From Mesorhizobium australicum (GTDB lineage Bacteria; Pseudomonadota; Alphaproteobacteria; Rhizobiales; Rhizobiaceae): a stretch of DNA of 64,000 nt. Position numbers and translations under genes: made by a program. The stretch is from the NCBI RefSeq assembly GCF_900177325.1, contig NZ_FXBL01000002.1, positions 124,001 through 188,000 of the forward strand. The letters run 5' to 3'. Of this stretch, positions 27,380-37,721 are shown one piece after another. Position 1 is the stretch's first letter. Each line of letters opens with the position of its first letter. The notes below the pieces were generated by a model. The model worked only from the letters and a program-made list of their open reading frames with translations. It was not told the origin of the DNA and ran no database searches.

Positions 27380-28613
27380 GACTGCGCTATGGACCGGAGG
27401 AGCCATTGCCGAGGACAATCCCATTGTGTTGGGCATTCCGGTCGGCTTAAGCGGCGCAAATAGCATCGTAGCTCCGTCAATGGTTCAGGCGGCCGAACTT
27501 GCAGTCTCCGAAATCAACGCTGCAGGGGGGATTTTAAGCAGAAAGCTCGCCCTGGAAGTTGCCGATGATGGATCCGGTGCCGCAGGGGCTCAAAAAGCAT
27601 ATGACTCCCTGGTATTCCAAAAGAAAGTGGATGCCATAGCTGCTATGGAGACGACTGCAGCTCGCAATGCAGGATTGCCAATCATTACTAGGGGAAAAAT
27701 CCCTTATATCTATAGCTCTTTTTACGAGGGTGGTTCCTGCAATAAGTATCAGCACATAAACGCATGGGTGCCACAGCAAATGGTTTCACTCATGGTCGAC
27801 TACTTCATGAAAGATCAAGGTGCGAAAACATTCTTTCTTGTCGGTAGTGACTATGCTTTCGGTCGTGGACTCCTCGGTGACACCAACAAATATATTACGG
27901 AGAAAGGCGGCACGGTCGTTGGTGAAGAATACAATCCGATGGACGCGAACGATTGGACGGCAATCATCAGCATGATCCGGGCAGCCAATCCCGACGTGAT
28001 CTTGACCTCTACCGCGGCCGGTGCACCGAACGTTACCTTTACGAAGCAGCTTCGCTCAGCTGGTATAACTGCAAAGTATGGGAATTATGCATTGGATGAA
28101 GGTACAGCGAAGACTTTGGGTCCTGATGCTGAGGGAATTTATCTTGGTGGAACATACTACACTAGCATCGATTCGGAGAAGAATGCGCAGTTCCTGAAGG
28201 CAATGAAGGAGAAGTTTGGCACGAAAACAGAAACGCCTAACGAACTCTCCGTTCCTCTATATGATGCCGTTCATCTCTATGCCCTGTCGGTGGTAAAAGC
28301 CGGCACGACAGACACGGATGCCGTGGTCAAAGCTCTAAGTGAAGTAACTTTTGATGGTCCGAGGGGACCTGTGCAAATGTCGAAACAACGGCACGCCCCA
28401 CTGACAATGTATCTCGCACAGGTGAATGCTCAAGGCGACACGAGTATTATAAAATCCTACCCGAATGTAGTCCTGGTGATCAATGCCCTGATCTGTGAAT
28501 GGGTGGGCGGCATGTCTTACCATGCTGCCTATTAATTTTGGCCTTCCCCCTGAAAACGGGTCCATTTTGAGAGTTAGAGTTTCGGCTATTTTGGGCTTTG
28601 AAAGGAGCACGGA

Positions 28614-28892
28614 ATGGCACGGAAGAACTATACTGCCGAGCAGATCATCGGGATGTTGCGAGAAGCGGAGGTCCGGCTTTCGCAAGGCGAGAAGACCGGT
28701 TCGATCTGCCGGGGTCTTGGGATATCGGAACAGAGCTACTATCGCTGGCGTCGAGAGTATGGTGGCCTGAAGGTGACCCAGGCAGCACGACTGAAAGCTC
28801 TGGAGAAGGAGAACGCCCGGCTCAGGAAGGCGGTCTCCAACCTGACGCTGGATGCTCTGATCCTGAAGGAGGTTGTCGAGGGAAAGTACTAA
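28614..28892 (+). CDS. IS3 transposase OrfA (copy 2)
   Basis: Same 92-residue protein as in copy 1: HTH plus leucine-zipper-like coil. Confidence 0.9.
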   Translation: MARKNYTAEQIIGMLREAEVRLSQGEKTGSICRGLGISEQSYYRWRREYGGLKVTQAARLKALEKENARLRKAVSNLTLDALILKEVVEGKY

Positions 28893-29806
28893 GCCCTTCG
28901 CGACGTCGTGCTGGCGTTGCCCATGCGCGTGCGGTGTTCGGTGTTACCGAGCGCCGTGCATGCCGGGTGGTTGGCCAGCACCGTTCGACCCAGCGCCGGT
29001 GTTTGCGGCCCCGCTCCGACGAGAAGCGCCTGACGGCGGATATTGTCAGACTGGCCTCGATCTACGGTCGCTATGGATACCGCCGCATCACCGCTCTGCT
29101 TCGACAGGAAGGATGGACGGTGAATGCCAAGCGGGTCGAGCGGATCTGGCGTCGCGAAGGGCTGAAAGTGCCGCATAGACAGCCGAAGCGCGGCCGTTTG
29201 TGGCTTAACGACGGGTCGTGCACCCGGCTTCGGCCGACCCACCGCGGCCACGTCTGGAGCTACGACTTCGTTGCCGATCGCACTCATGACGGCAAGGCCT
29301 TCCGGATGCTGACTGTCATTGATGAGTTCAGCCGCGAGTGCCTGGCCATCCATGTTCAGCGCCAGATCAAAAGCGACGATGTCCTGGCGATACTAGCCCA
29401 ACTGTTCACCAGGCATGGTCCGCCAGAGCATATCCGGTCCGACAATGGCAGCGAATTTACCGCCACGGCCGTTCGCGAATGGCTTGGCCGCATCGGTGTG
29501 AAGACACTCTACATCGAACCCGGCTCGCCCTGGGAAAACGGATACTGCGAGAGCTTCAATGGCAAGCTGCGCGATGAACTGCTCAACGGTGAAATCTTCT
29601 ACACGCTGAAGGAGGCACAGATCGTGATCGAGAACTGGCGTCGGCACTACAACACTGTCAGGCCGCACAGCTCGCTCGGCTATCTCCCGCCAGCTCCGGA
29701 AAGCATCTTGCCCCGCGCCGCTACAATGATCTACGCTCCGCCCCGGTCAGCCAATCTCGGCGACCATAACCGCCGGAACTCTAACTTATCCGGTGGACCT
29801 CCCTAA
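28886..29806 (+). CDS. IS3 transposase OrfB (copy 2), made by -1 frameshift
   Basis: Same DDE integrase part as in copy 1, catalytic D, D and E intact. Read through a -1 frameshift from OrfA. Confidence 0.88.
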   Translation, partial: VLSPSRRRAGVAHARAVFGVTERRACRVVGQHRSTQRRCLRPRSDEKRLTADIVRLASIYGRYGYRRITALLRQEGWTVNAKRVERIWRREGLKVPHRQPKRGRLWLNDGSCTRLRPTHRGHVWSYDFVADRTHDGKAFRMLTVIDEFSRECLAIHVQRQIKSDDVLAILAQLFTRHGPPEHIRSDNGSEFTATAVREWLGRIGVKTLYIEPGSPWENGYCESFNGKLRDELLNGEIFYTLKEAQIVIENWRRHYNTVRPHSSLGYLPPAPESILPRAATMIYAPPRSANLGDHNRRNSNLSGGPP

Positions 29807-29821
29807 TGGGGCAGGCCAGTC

Positions 29822-29921
29822 GGTCGCCTAAAAGGCGGCCCTAGTGAGGCTGTAAGGGCTGACAGGAATAGACGATCTTTCATATCGGCTCGGATTTTTG
29901 CCGTTCCCAATTGTAGGGAAC
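29822..29921 (+). promoter_or_regulatory. Two hairpins in front of urtB
   Basis: GGTCGCC-TAAAA-GGCGGCC (29822-29840) directly after the IS3 end, and GTTCCC-N7-GGGAAC (about 29903-29921) just before the ribosome site CGGAG. The first may be the natural stabilising hairpin between a binding-protein gene and its permease gene; the second could modulate urtB translation. Confidence 0.4.
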
Positions 29922-29933
29922 TCGGAGACGTAG

Positions 29934-30770
29934 ATGATAGCAACGATACTAGACATCATAACAACTGCTGCGATATTATACATAGTGGCTTCGGGGCTGC
30001 TCCTCGTATTCGGCGTTATGAAGCTTATCAATTTCGCACATGGCGGATTGATGACGCTTGGCGGATACGCTGCCGTTATTGCCACAGCGCTTGGGTTGAA
30101 TCCCTGGATAGGCATTCCTCTGGCGGCGGTCTTTGGGGCGATTGTTGGTCTCGGCATGGAGCGTGTTGTTGTACGGTCGTTATACAATCGGCCGCTCGAT
30201 GCTATCCTAGCCACCTGGGGCCTGAGCATCATCATTGGCCAGATCATAACTCTGGTCTTCGATCGTGGTGTTCATTTCGCTGAACCTCCAGTTCGAGGGG
30301 TGGTCAGTCTCATCGGTGAGTCATATTCGATCTACAGGCTGGTGCTTACCGTTCTCGCACTACTGCTGGGACTTGGTTTGACCTTGATACTCAAGGGTAC
30401 ATCACTAGGTCTCTCCACGCGCGCCGTCATCATGAACGAAGATCTTGCGCGCGGACTTGGAATAAATAGCGGGCTCGTTCGCACGGTGACATTCACCCTT
30501 GGCTCTGGGCTGGCCGCCGTTGCCGGCGCTTTGATAACACCTCTTTCGAGTGTCTATCCGGATATGGGCACAGCCTGGCTAATCAGCGCATTTATGCTCG
30601 TGCTGGTATCGGGCTCCTCTCTTTATAGCTTGGCTATTGCAAGTGTTGTGTTGGGCGGAGCACAAGTGATTGTCAGTGGTTATTTCGGAGCGGTCCTAGG
30701 CGGCATGACAATTGCGGCTCTTGCCGCGGTAATTCTCCGTATTCGACCGCAGGGGTTTTCTTATGAGTGA
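29934..30770 (+). CDS. Branched-chain/urea-type ABC permease (UrtB/LivH-like)
   Basis: 278 residues, about eight hydrophobic segments. LivH-type motifs KLINFAHGGLMTLGGYAA and ATWGLSIIIGQ are visible. First permease of an importer for urea or short amides, judged by its position between a urtA-like gene and a urease operon. It overlaps the next gene by 8 bases. Insertion of IS3 upstream has separated it from urtA1; expression may now depend on read-through or an IS promoter. Confidence 0.83.
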   Translation: MIATILDIITTAAILYIVASGLLLVFGVMKLINFAHGGLMTLGGYAAVIATALGLNPWIGIPLAAVFGAIVGLGMERVVVRSLYNRPLDAILATWGLSIIIGQIITLVFDRGVHFAEPPVRGVVSLIGESYSIYRLVLTVLALLLGLGLTLILKGTSLGLSTRAVIMNEDLARGLGINSGLVRTVTFTLGSGLAAVAGALITPLSSVYPDMGTAWLISAFMLVLVSGSSLYSLAIASVVLGGAQVIVSGYFGAVLGGMTIAALAAVILRIRPQGFSYE

Positions 30771-32586
30771 TGTGAACTTGAAGGAATGGGGCAAAGCGCA
30801 TCACCTTCGGCCACGGGCAAGCCCGCTAACGAGGATGGTCGTTGTAGCAACTATAGCTCTGATCGGTGTTGGCGTCACGCCCTTCTTTATAGATGCGTAT
30901 TCAGTCAACGTTCTCGTAAGATCGATGATATACGCGTCTATCGCTCTTTCCGTCGATATTCTCTGGGGTTACCTTGGAGTTTTGACTTTCGGGCAGTCGG
31001 CATTTTTTGCGGCAGGAGCTTATGTCACCGCCCTGATATTTACCTATCAGGGATTTTCCGCCGAATTGGCTTTTGCTGCTCTTGTAGTCGGTATCGCGGT
31101 CGCCGTGGCGATGGCAGGATTGGTTGCGTTTCTTGCCTTTTGGCATGGCGCAACTGATCTATATGCTTCGGTTATCACTCTTGTCTTGCCGATTGTTGTC
31201 ACGCAACTCCTATTTTCCGGTGGAACCTTCACGGGGTCCAGCAGCGGTCTTACCGGTTTCGAGACCGTTCCTCTCAGTATTGAAGCCTGGTTTTGGGTTG
31301 TCGGAGCTTGGCTGGTCATTTTGACAAGCGCGGCATGGCTTTACACGCGCAGTGATGCCGGGCAGCTTCTGGTTGCCATCCGGGAAAACGAGCAGCGTTG
31401 CCAGTATCTCGGCTTGAACACATCGAAGATCAAAGCGGTCATCTTTCTCATCTGTGCGGGAATAGGTGCAATCGCCGGATGGATGTATGCTAATTATACG
31501 ATGGTGGTTGCACCGGAGATTGCTGGCTTTGTGTTCGGAACGGAGCTTCTGATCTGGGTAGCGCTGGGCGGACGGGGCACGTTGTTTGGACCTGTTATCG
31601 GCACACTTATCATTGACTATGCGAGCGCACACCTCCAGGGCGACTTCCCGTTCATATGGAAACTGGTCATAGGCGTCATTTTCGTTTCGGTCATCGTAGC
31701 CTTGCCACGCGGCCTCCTGCCGGTGGTTTCGAATTCCATGAATTGGCTTCGCAGGCTCGTCATCACGGCGCATCCGAAGGAGCGCGCACCGATGCAGCTG
31801 CGCCAAGCGAACGAACGTAGCTCCACCGCGACTAGCGAAGATGGAGGAGCAGCACTTGTTGTGAGCGGTGTCGAAAAACGCTTCGGTAGTCTCGAGGTCC
31901 TGTCCGGTATCGATTTTGAAGCTACCTATGGCGAAATTGTCAGCCTCGTTGGACCCAATGGAGCCGGAAAAACCACGCTTATGACCTGTATCGCAGACGG
32001 TCTGAAGCGCAGCAGCGGCGCGATATCAGTCGCCGGTGTGGACATAGGGCATCGTCCACCGAACCAATGTGTGCGTCTTGGCGTCGGCCGTAAATTCCAG
32101 ATGGCCAATGTTTTCGACACGCTGACCGTGGGGGAATGCCTTCAGATCGCGCGAGCTCGTCTCGATGGCTTATCTAAATGGCAAAAATCAGGTGTCTGCA
32201 GCCTTCCGCAGTCTGCTTTGCATATTATCCGGGCGACCGGCTTGGATAACGACCTGGACGTGCCTGCGCAAGTGCTGTCGCACGGAAAGAAGCAAGCTTT
32301 GGAGTTGGCGATGGTTCTCGCTCTCGAGCCCAAGGTCATTCTTCTGGACGAGCCCACAGCTGGCCTTACTAAGGCTGAGCGTACGCTTATTGGAACGATC
32401 CTGACCGAACTTGCCAAAACGGAACAACTCTGCATCCTGCTGGTGGAGCATGATCTGGATTTCGTCCGAGAGATTTCTTCACGGGTGATTGTTCTGCACC
32501 AAGGCCGGATTGTTCTTAATGGATCGGTTGATGAGGTGGTGAATTCCGAGCTTGTCAAATCGGTCTACGCTGGGTCTGGGCACTGA
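30763..32586 (+). CDS. Fused permease-ATPase (UrtC/LivM-UrtD/LivG)
   Basis: 607 residues in one frame. 1-335: LivM-type permease (SVDILWGYLGVLTFGQSAFFAAGAY, LGLNTSKIKAVIFLICAG). A linker of about 20 residues follows (QANERSSTATSEDGG). 357-607: LivG-type ATPase with Walker A GPNGAGKTT, signature VLSHGKKQALELAM, Walker B VILLDEPTAGL and switch LLVEHDLDFV. Usually these are separate proteins; fusion fixes the ratio of the two parts. The signature is LSHGKK rather than LSGGQ, as in many UrtD/LivG proteins. Confidence 0.86.
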   Translation: MSDVNLKEWGKAHHLRPRASPLTRMVVVATIALIGVGVTPFFIDAYSVNVLVRSMIYASIALSVDILWGYLGVLTFGQSAFFAAGAYVTALIFTYQGFSAELAFAALVVGIAVAVAMAGLVAFLAFWHGATDLYASVITLVLPIVVTQLLFSGGTFTGSSSGLTGFETVPLSIEAWFWVVGAWLVILTSAAWLYTRSDAGQLLVAIRENEQRCQYLGLNTSKIKAVIFLICAGIGAIAGWMYANYTMVVAPEIAGFVFGTELLIWVALGGRGTLFGPVIGTLIIDYASAHLQGDFPFIWKLVIGVIFVSVIVALPRGLLPVVSNSMNWLRRLVITAHPKERAPMQLRQANERSSTATSEDGGAALVVSGVEKRFGSLEVLSGIDFEATYGEIVSLVGPNGAGKTTLMTCIADGLKRSSGAISVAGVDIGHRPPNQCVRLGVGRKFQMANVFDTLTVGECLQIARARLDGLSKWQKSGVCSLPQSALHIIRATGLDNDLDVPAQVLSHGKKQALELAMVLALEPKVILLDEPTAGLTKAERTLIGTILTELAKTEQLCILLVEHDLDFVREISSRVIVLHQGRIVLNGSVDEVVNSELVKSVYAGSGH

Positions 32587-32598
32587 GGAGAGTTGACT

Positions 32599-33306
32599 AT
32601 GACGGAAACAGTGCTCGCTTTGAAGGGCCTCACCACGGGGTACGGGCAGGCCCCCGTGGTCCGCGACGTCGATTTGACGATCGACCGCGGTGAAATTCTT
32701 GCTGTGGTTGGCAAGAATGGTATGGGCAAGACCACGCTTCTCAAATCAATCATGGGATACCTGCCCAAGTTTTCCGGCACCGTTTCGCTCTCCGGGCAAT
32801 CGGTCAGCGACGGCAAGCCCCATCAAATTGCTCGGCTTGGCGTAGCTTACATACCGCAGGAAAAGGCGTTGTTTCAGGATCTTACGGTCGAGGAGAATAT
32901 TCGTTTGGCATTGCGTGGTTCGGCGGACTGGAGCGAGGCAAGGGACACGATCAGCCGTTGCTTTCCGTTCCTGCTGGATCGCTTGCGGCAAAAAGCCGGG
33001 ACGCTAAGTGGCGGCGAACAGAAGATGCTTCTGATGACGCGCTCACTGGCCGTGGGAGCCAAGGTTCTTCTGATCGACGAGATAAGCGAGGGTCTGCAGC
33101 CATCGGTAATTTCCAACCTCGTCAAGATCATCCAAGCGGAGAGGGATCGTCTGGGCCTCGCCGTTCTGCTGGTTGAGCAGAACCTTTCCTTCACTTGCGC
33201 CGTTTCCGATAAATACGTCCTTCTGGATAAAGGCGAAATATCCGGGTCTGGAAATACCCAGGATCCGGATACCCATGCAAAAATCCTAGCGCATATAAGC
33301 CTTTGA
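32599..33306 (+). CDS. ABC ATPase, UrtE/LivF type
   Basis: 235 residues starting at ATG 32599 (MTETVLALKGL), eight bases after GAGGAG; a TTG two codons upstream is possible but less good. Walker A GKNGMGKTT, signature LSGGEQKMLLMTRSLA, Walker B LLIDEISEGLQ and VLLVEQNLSF are present. Completes the importer with UrtB and the UrtCD fusion. Confidence 0.87.
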   Translation: MTETVLALKGLTTGYGQAPVVRDVDLTIDRGEILAVVGKNGMGKTTLLKSIMGYLPKFSGTVSLSGQSVSDGKPHQIARLGVAYIPQEKALFQDLTVEENIRLALRGSADWSEARDTISRCFPFLLDRLRQKAGTLSGGEQKMLLMTRSLAVGAKVLLIDEISEGLQPSVISNLVKIIQAERDRLGLAVLLVEQNLSFTCAVSDKYVLLDKGEISGSGNTQDPDTHAKILAHISL

Positions 33307-33343
33307 TCACTCTTAATTAGTTTCGAAGTTCGGAGGATATCCA

Positions 33344-34045
33344 GTGTACCTGACCAAAAAAGAAAGTGACAGGCTTCTGGTTTTTGTCGCAGCCGAACTG
33401 GCACGGCGCCGCCGGGCCAGCGGACTGAGACTAAACTTACCGGAGGCGAGGGCGATAATAGCCGACGCTATCCATGAGGGAGCTAGGCAAGGGAAGTCCG
33501 TTTCGGAATTAATGGCATTTGGCCGCACCATACTGAACGCTGAGGAAGTTCAGTCGGGCGTCGTATCGTTGCTCGAAATGCTGATGGTCGAACCTATGTT
33601 CCCAGACGGCCAAAAGCTCGTCTGTGTGCATGACCCCGTAAGCCCACCACAGGATGTCGAAGAGGAAGAGGAGCCGGGTTGCTACCGCTTGGCGGAAGAC
33701 GGGATAGAAATCAATGTGGGTCGCGCGACCACACAGGTCGTCGTTCGCAACATGGGCGACCGCCCCATTCAGATCGGCTCTCATTTCCACTTCTTTGAGG
33801 TAAACCCCGAGTTGGATTTCGATAGGGTTGCAGCGTTCGGCTTCCGTCTTGATATTCCAGCTGGAACGACGGTTCGGTTCGAGCCAGGGGATGAGAAAAC
33901 CGTGGATCTTGTTGCCATTGGAGGCGACCGACGCGTGGAGGGGCTCAACAGCCTGACGGAAGGTCTCCTGGACGATCCGGAGGTAAAACACAGGGCAATC
34001 GCACGCGCAGCGGCCGAAGGTTTCAGGGGAGCCCAAAATGGCTAA
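33344..34045 (+). CDS. ureAB: Urease gamma-beta fusion (UreAB)
   Basis: 233 residues. Residues 1-100 are urease gamma ([46 protein letters not shown]). A short acidic linker follows ([10 protein letters not shown]), and 117-233 are beta ([54 protein letters not shown]). The fusion resembles Helicobacter UreA in layout. The start is a GTG 7 bases after GGAGG. It overlaps ureC by 8 bases. Structural subunits of the enzyme whose catalytic subunit follows. Confidence 0.9.
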   Translation: MYLTKKESDRLLVFVAAELARRRRASGLRLNLPEARAIIADAIHEGARQGKSVSELMAFGRTILNAEEVQSGVVSLLEMLMVEPMFPDGQKLVCVHDPVSPPQDVEEEEEPGCYRLAEDGIEINVGRATTQVVVRNMGDRPIQIGSHFHFFEVNPELDFDRVAAFGFRLDIPAGTTVRFEPGDEKTVDLVAIGGDRRVEGLNSLTEGLLDDPEVKHRAIARAAAEGFRGAQNG

Positions 34046-35753
34046 GCTTCTGTCGCGTCGTCAATATGTCGAGTTGTACGGACCGTCGACCGGAGACCGG
34101 GTGCGTCTCGCTGACACCGAACTTTGGGCGGAAGTCGAGCGAGATCTTTTGGTGCCGGGCGACGAGCTCGTGTTCGGAGCTGGAAAAACCATAAGAGTGG
34201 GCACTGGCTGTCATGGCCACATCACCGCGGCGGGCGGGGCGCTCGATCTCGTCATCACCAACGCCACGATCATCGATCCAGTCCTCGGGATAATCAAAGC
34301 GGACATCGGGATTAAGGATGGCCTGATCGCCGGCATTGGCAAGGCCGGAGATCCGCGGATCATGGATGGGGTGGACCCAAGATTAATCGTCGGCACCAAC
34401 ACCGATGTTCGCGCAGCGGAGGGCCTGATCGTCACGGCAGGGGGGCTCGATTGCCACGTTCATTTCATCGACCCGGGTCAGTGCGAAGAGGCGCTGTCCA
34501 GCGGCATCACCACTTTGTTCGGCGGCGGGCTTGGAGCCACAACGGTTCCGATCGCCTCCACCGGCACGGTCAATCTTGGACTCATGCTTCAGGCTGCTGA
34601 GGTCTTTCCTGTTAACTTCGGCTTCTTTGGAAAGGCTGCGTCAGACAGTAGCGACCCCCTTCTCGAGCAACTCGACGCTGGGGCTGCCGGATTGAAAATT
34701 CACGAGGATTGGGGTGCGACAACCGCTGCGATCCATTCTGCATTGGTAGCTGCTGATGAAGCGGATGTGCAAATCCAATTGCACACCGACACGCTCAATG
34801 AGTTCGGTTTTTTAGAGCGGACCTTGAAGGCCATCAATGGCCGCACCATCCATGCCTACCATGTCGAAGGGGCTGGCGGAGGGCATGCGCCCGATATCAT
34901 CAAGGTGTGCGGCTTCGAAAACGTGCTGCCTTCGTCGACCAACCCGACCAACCCTTACACCATCAATACATTCGACGAGCATTTCGACATGGCGATGGTC
35001 AGTCATAACCTGAATCCGAGATTGCCCGAAGACATTGCCTTTGCCGAATCCCGGATTCGGCACGAAACTATTGCCGCGGAAGGCGTGTTGCACGATATCG
35101 GCGCAATCAGCGCCATCGGTTCCGATTCCCAAGGCATGGGCCGCATTGCCGAAACAATCGCTCGTACGTGGCAGACAGCGTCACGTATGAAGATACAGCG
35201 CGGGGCTCTGCCGGAGGATAGCGGTCGTGGTAATGACAATACCCGGATCAAGCGCTTTATCGCCAAGTACACCATCAATCCCGCGCGGATGTTTGGCGTG
35301 GACAAATATGTTGGCTCGCTCGAACCCGGCAAGCTGGCCGACCTCGTTTTCTGGAAGCCGGGGCTGTTCGGCATCAAGCCGGAGGCCGTCTTCAAGTCGG
35401 GCTTTCCGGTTATGGCAGTGATGGGTGAGGCGAACGCGTCACTCAATTGCTGCGAGCCGCTGCGCTACCGGCCTCAGTGGGGCTCGTTCGGACGCGCCGT
35501 CCAATCGCTTTCGGTACGCTTCGTGTCGCAGCGGGCACTCGACCACGACATTGCCGGAAAGCTGGAACTGCGATCACGATGCGTGGCTGTTTCCGGAACC
35601 CGAAAGCTTTCCAAGAAACACATGCTTTGGAACGACAAAGCTCCAAGAGTAACGGTCGATCCCGAAACCTACCAAGTGGAAGTGGACGGTGAACATTGCA
35701 CGTCGCTGCCCGCCACCAAACTGCCGCTTGGGCCTCTCTACACATTGAAATAG
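34038..35753 (+). CDS. ureC: Urease alpha subunit, divergent (UreC)
   Basis: 571 residues (Klebsiella UreC: 567). Hydrolyses urea, or possibly a related amide, with a two-nickel centre. All metal ligands are in place: H140 and H142, K220 (carbamylated Lys), H222 by position, H249, H275, D363. Catalytic His H323 is kept. The flap motif reads MVSHNL: S322 replaces the flap Cys and N324 the second His. The segment which in Klebsiella reads HATTCTPGPW and lines the active site is replaced by the shorter [12 protein letters not shown]. The same two changes, in other residues, occur in ureC1 at 750, so this is a property of the subfamily. It may alter substrate, rate or inhibitor sensitivity. Confidence 0.9.
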   Translation: MAKLLSRRQYVELYGPSTGDRVRLADTELWAEVERDLLVPGDELVFGAGKTIRVGTGCHGHITAAGGALDLVITNATIIDPVLGIIKADIGIKDGLIAGIGKAGDPRIMDGVDPRLIVGTNTDVRAAEGLIVTAGGLDCHVHFIDPGQCEEALSSGITTLFGGGLGATTVPIASTGTVNLGLMLQAAEVFPVNFGFFGKAASDSSDPLLEQLDAGAAGLKIHEDWGATTAAIHSALVAADEADVQIQLHTDTLNEFGFLERTLKAINGRTIHAYHVEGAGGGHAPDIIKVCGFENVLPSSTNPTNPYTINTFDEHFDMAMVSHNLNPRLPEDIAFAESRIRHETIAAEGVLHDIGAISAIGSDSQGMGRIAETIARTWQTASRMKIQRGALPEDSGRGNDNTRIKRFIAKYTINPARMFGVDKYVGSLEPGKLADLVFWKPGLFGIKPEAVFKSGFPVMAVMGEANASLNCCEPLRYRPQWGSFGRAVQSLSVRFVSQRALDHDIAGKLELRSRCVAVSGTRKLSKKHMLWNDKAPRVTVDPETYQVEVDGEHCTSLPATKLPLGPLYTLK

Positions 35754-35762
35754 GAGCGATTC

Positions 35763-36383
35763 ATGTCTGCAAAAGCCGTGCGTATCGGCATCGGGGGGCC
35801 GGTGGGCTCCGGGAAGACGAGGCTTATCGAGCGTCTCCTGCCTCTTATCCACGAGGCGGGGCTGAAGCCTGCGGTCATCACCAATGACCTGGTCACCCTG
35901 GAGGACGCGTTGCGGGTCAAGGCGAGTGGCCTCATCGAGGAAACGCTGGTTATCGGCGTTGAAACCGGCGCATGCCCTCATACCGCGATCAGGGAAGACC
36001 CTTCGGTAAACATTCAGGCTGCCGACACCCTGGAACGCGAGAATCCGCTCGATTTGATTTTGATTGAGAGTGGCGGCGACAATTTGGCGGCAACGTTCTC
36101 CTCGGAGCTCGTCGACTACTGGATTTTCGTGATCGATTGCGCCGCTGGCGACGATATACCGCGCAAGCGGGGGCTTGGAATGCTCCAAGCCGATCTCCTT
36201 GTCGTCAATAAGATTGACCTGGTTCCGCATGTGGGGGCTGATCTCGACCGCATCCGTCATGACGTTCAGATCAATCGCCCTCAAAGGCCGACCATTTACA
36301 CCAATTTGCGTTCGCCGGAGGGAGCTGTGGAGGTTTTCAAAGCCATGAAAACTGATGCCCTTTTCGGTTGCGGGGTTCATTGA
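35763..36383 (+). CDS. ureG: Urease accessory GTPase UreG
   Basis: 206 residues. P-loop GPVGSGKT (12-19), ITNDLVT, the CPH nickel/zinc site in [25 protein letters not shown] and VVNKIDL. Forms the nickel-insertion complex with UreD, UreF and UreE encoded downstream. Its place directly after ureC, before ureD, is unusual (commonly last) and is shared with the ruined locus at 2437. Confidence 0.92.
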   Translation: MSAKAVRIGIGGPVGSGKTRLIERLLPLIHEAGLKPAVITNDLVTLEDALRVKASGLIEETLVIGVETGACPHTAIREDPSVNIQAADTLERENPLDLILIESGGDNLAATFSSELVDYWIFVIDCAAGDDIPRKRGLGMLQADLLVVNKIDLVPHVGADLDRIRHDVQINRPQRPTIYTNLRSPEGAVEVFKAMKTDALFGCGVH

Positions 36384-36389
36384 TCGGAC

Positions 36390-37223
36390 ATGGTACGTTC
36401 GTCCGGCCTACTTGATCTAGAATTTGCCGCTGACCGCCTGGGGAAAACGCATCTTATGCAACGGAGCCAACGATTTCCACTGCATTTCACCACTCCTCTC
36501 TTTTTAGACGAGCGGCAGCCTGGCATGGCTTTCGTCTACGTCCAAAACCCCTCGGGAGCGGTGTTTGACGGCGATAAGCTGGAACTGCGGATTGCTGCGC
36601 GGGACGGTGGCAAGCTTCATGTAACGAGCACGTCCGCAACGAAGCTACACCGCATGTTGGAAGGGTCGGCGTTGCAGAAGGTACAATTGGAGGTAACGCA
36701 GGGATCATACATCGAGTATCTGCCGGACCAACTAATCCCGCAGGCACAGTCATCTTACGACCAAGAGACCATGATCGACCTCGAGCGAGGGTCTATGTTG
36801 GTTGCAAGCGAAATCATTTCACCAGGACGCCTGGCCCGTGGCGAGGTCTTCGCGTTCGATCGTCTCAAACTAGAAACGCAAATAAAGGTCGGTGGAAGTA
36901 CGCTTTTCACTGACCGCATGCTTATGGAACCGGCGGCGCTTCCAATCAATACAAGAGGCGTTCTTGGTTCCTTCCTCTATTCGGGAAACCTGCTGGCGCT
37001 TGCTCCGGGCGGGAATGCAAAGGGGATATACGAGGCTGCCACATCCCTGGAAATGATGGGTGAAGACTTTCGACTAGGTGTGGGTGCCTTACCCGGAGCG
37101 GTTGGCATTGTTGTGAGGGTCCTTGCTCGGTCATCATCAGTAGCTATGCGACTCATGGACGAAACTTGGTCCCGCGTTCGAATGCAGATGATTGGCGCGC
37201 CAGCCCCATCTCGGAGGAAATAG
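36390..37223 (+). CDS. ureD: Urease accessory protein UreD
   Basis: 277 residues, scaffold on which UreF and UreG assemble at the apo-urease. Recognisable: LHVTSTSATKLHRM, YIEYLPDQLIPQAQSSYDQ and GRLARGEVFAFDRLKLETQI. Divergent from enterobacterial UreD but of normal length. Starts 6 bases after ureG. Confidence 0.85.
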   Translation: MVRSSGLLDLEFAADRLGKTHLMQRSQRFPLHFTTPLFLDERQPGMAFVYVQNPSGAVFDGDKLELRIAARDGGKLHVTSTSATKLHRMLEGSALQKVQLEVTQGSYIEYLPDQLIPQAQSSYDQETMIDLERGSMLVASEIISPGRLARGEVFAFDRLKLETQIKVGGSTLFTDRMLMEPAALPINTRGVLGSFLYSGNLLALAPGGNAKGIYEAATSLEMMGEDFRLGVGALPGAVGIVVRVLARSSSVAMRLMDETWSRVRMQMIGAPAPSRRK

Positions 37224-37226
37224 ATT

Positions 37227-37721
37227 ATGCTTGTCTCGAATAGAATAATTGGCGCCCTCGATGCAACCAAGTACACCGCCGGCGTAGTAGATTTCATAGA
37301 AATATCATGGGCGGAGGCAAGTAAGCGACGGCTCCGGCGACGCACAAAGGGTGGGCTCGACTTTGCTGTGTCTATGGAGCACGGTCAGTATATTTTCGAC
37401 GGAGCGATTCTATTTAGCAACGATGATCATACAATCGTCGCTCAAAGACCTGTGGAGCTTGCGCTGGTCGTAGATATCGATCATACGAACTCGATCCCAG
37501 ACATCGTCCGCCAGGCTACGCTTATCGGTCACGCTTTCGGAAACCAGCACGTGCCGGTTGAGGTAGACGGCTGTCGCATTCTCGTGCCGATGCTCTCAAG
37601 TGAGGAACTGATGGCCAAAACGGTTCGAGATCTTAAACTGGGCGAATTGTCGCTTCGTTTTGACTATGTTCGGCTCGGAGTTTCTCGTCCACTTGTAGTG
37701 TCAGGACACTCTCATGGGTGA
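37227..37721 (+). CDS. ureE: Urease nickel chaperone UreE
   Basis: 164 residues. The N-terminal peptide-binding part has RRLRRRTKGGLDFAVSM and the metal-binding half has the conserved GHAFGNQHVPVEV (His of the dimer interface). The tail is short (GHSHG) rather than the long His-rich tail of Klebsiella UreE, so nickel storage capacity is probably small. Overlaps ureF by 8 bases. Confidence 0.85.
   Translation: MLVSNRIIGALDATKYTAGVVDFIEISWAEASKRRLRRRTKGGLDFAVSMEHGQYIFDGAILFSNDDHTIVAQRPVELALVVDIDHTNSIPDIVRQATLIGHAFGNQHVPVEVDGCRILVPMLSSEELMAKTVRDLKLGELSLRFDYVRLGVSRPLVVSGHSHG

Larger units (their letters stand above)
26029..28498 (+). pseudogene. urtA/fmdD-like amide-urea binding protein gene, split by IS5 and frameshifted
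   Basis: The first 15 or so codons (MRISLKRVLFLFAA) lie at 26029-26073, an IS5 element follows, and the gene resumes at 27380 with ATALWTGGAIAEDNPIVLG. The protein is a type 1 periplasmic binding protein closely similar to the intact copy at 51443: ARNAGLPIITRGKIPYIY, KYQHINAWVPQQMVSLMVD, GSDYAFGRGLLGDTNKYIT. Near 28470 one base is missing compared with the paralogue, so the frame runs past the original stop TGA (28496-28498). Two independent lesions make it non-functional. It was the first gene of the urt-ure operon. Confidence 0.85.
28539..29818 (+). mobile_element. IS3-family element (type A), copy 2
   Basis: 1280 bp, same ends as copy 1 and the same orientation, 15.5 kb apart. It sits between the broken urtA1 and urtB. 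No target duplication (ATTT left, GTCG right). Confidence 0.88.

Noticed and set aside
11803-29818. Classical composite transposon
   Set aside because: No target duplications outside the two IS3 copies, and urtA1-urtB appears to have been contiguous across copy 2.
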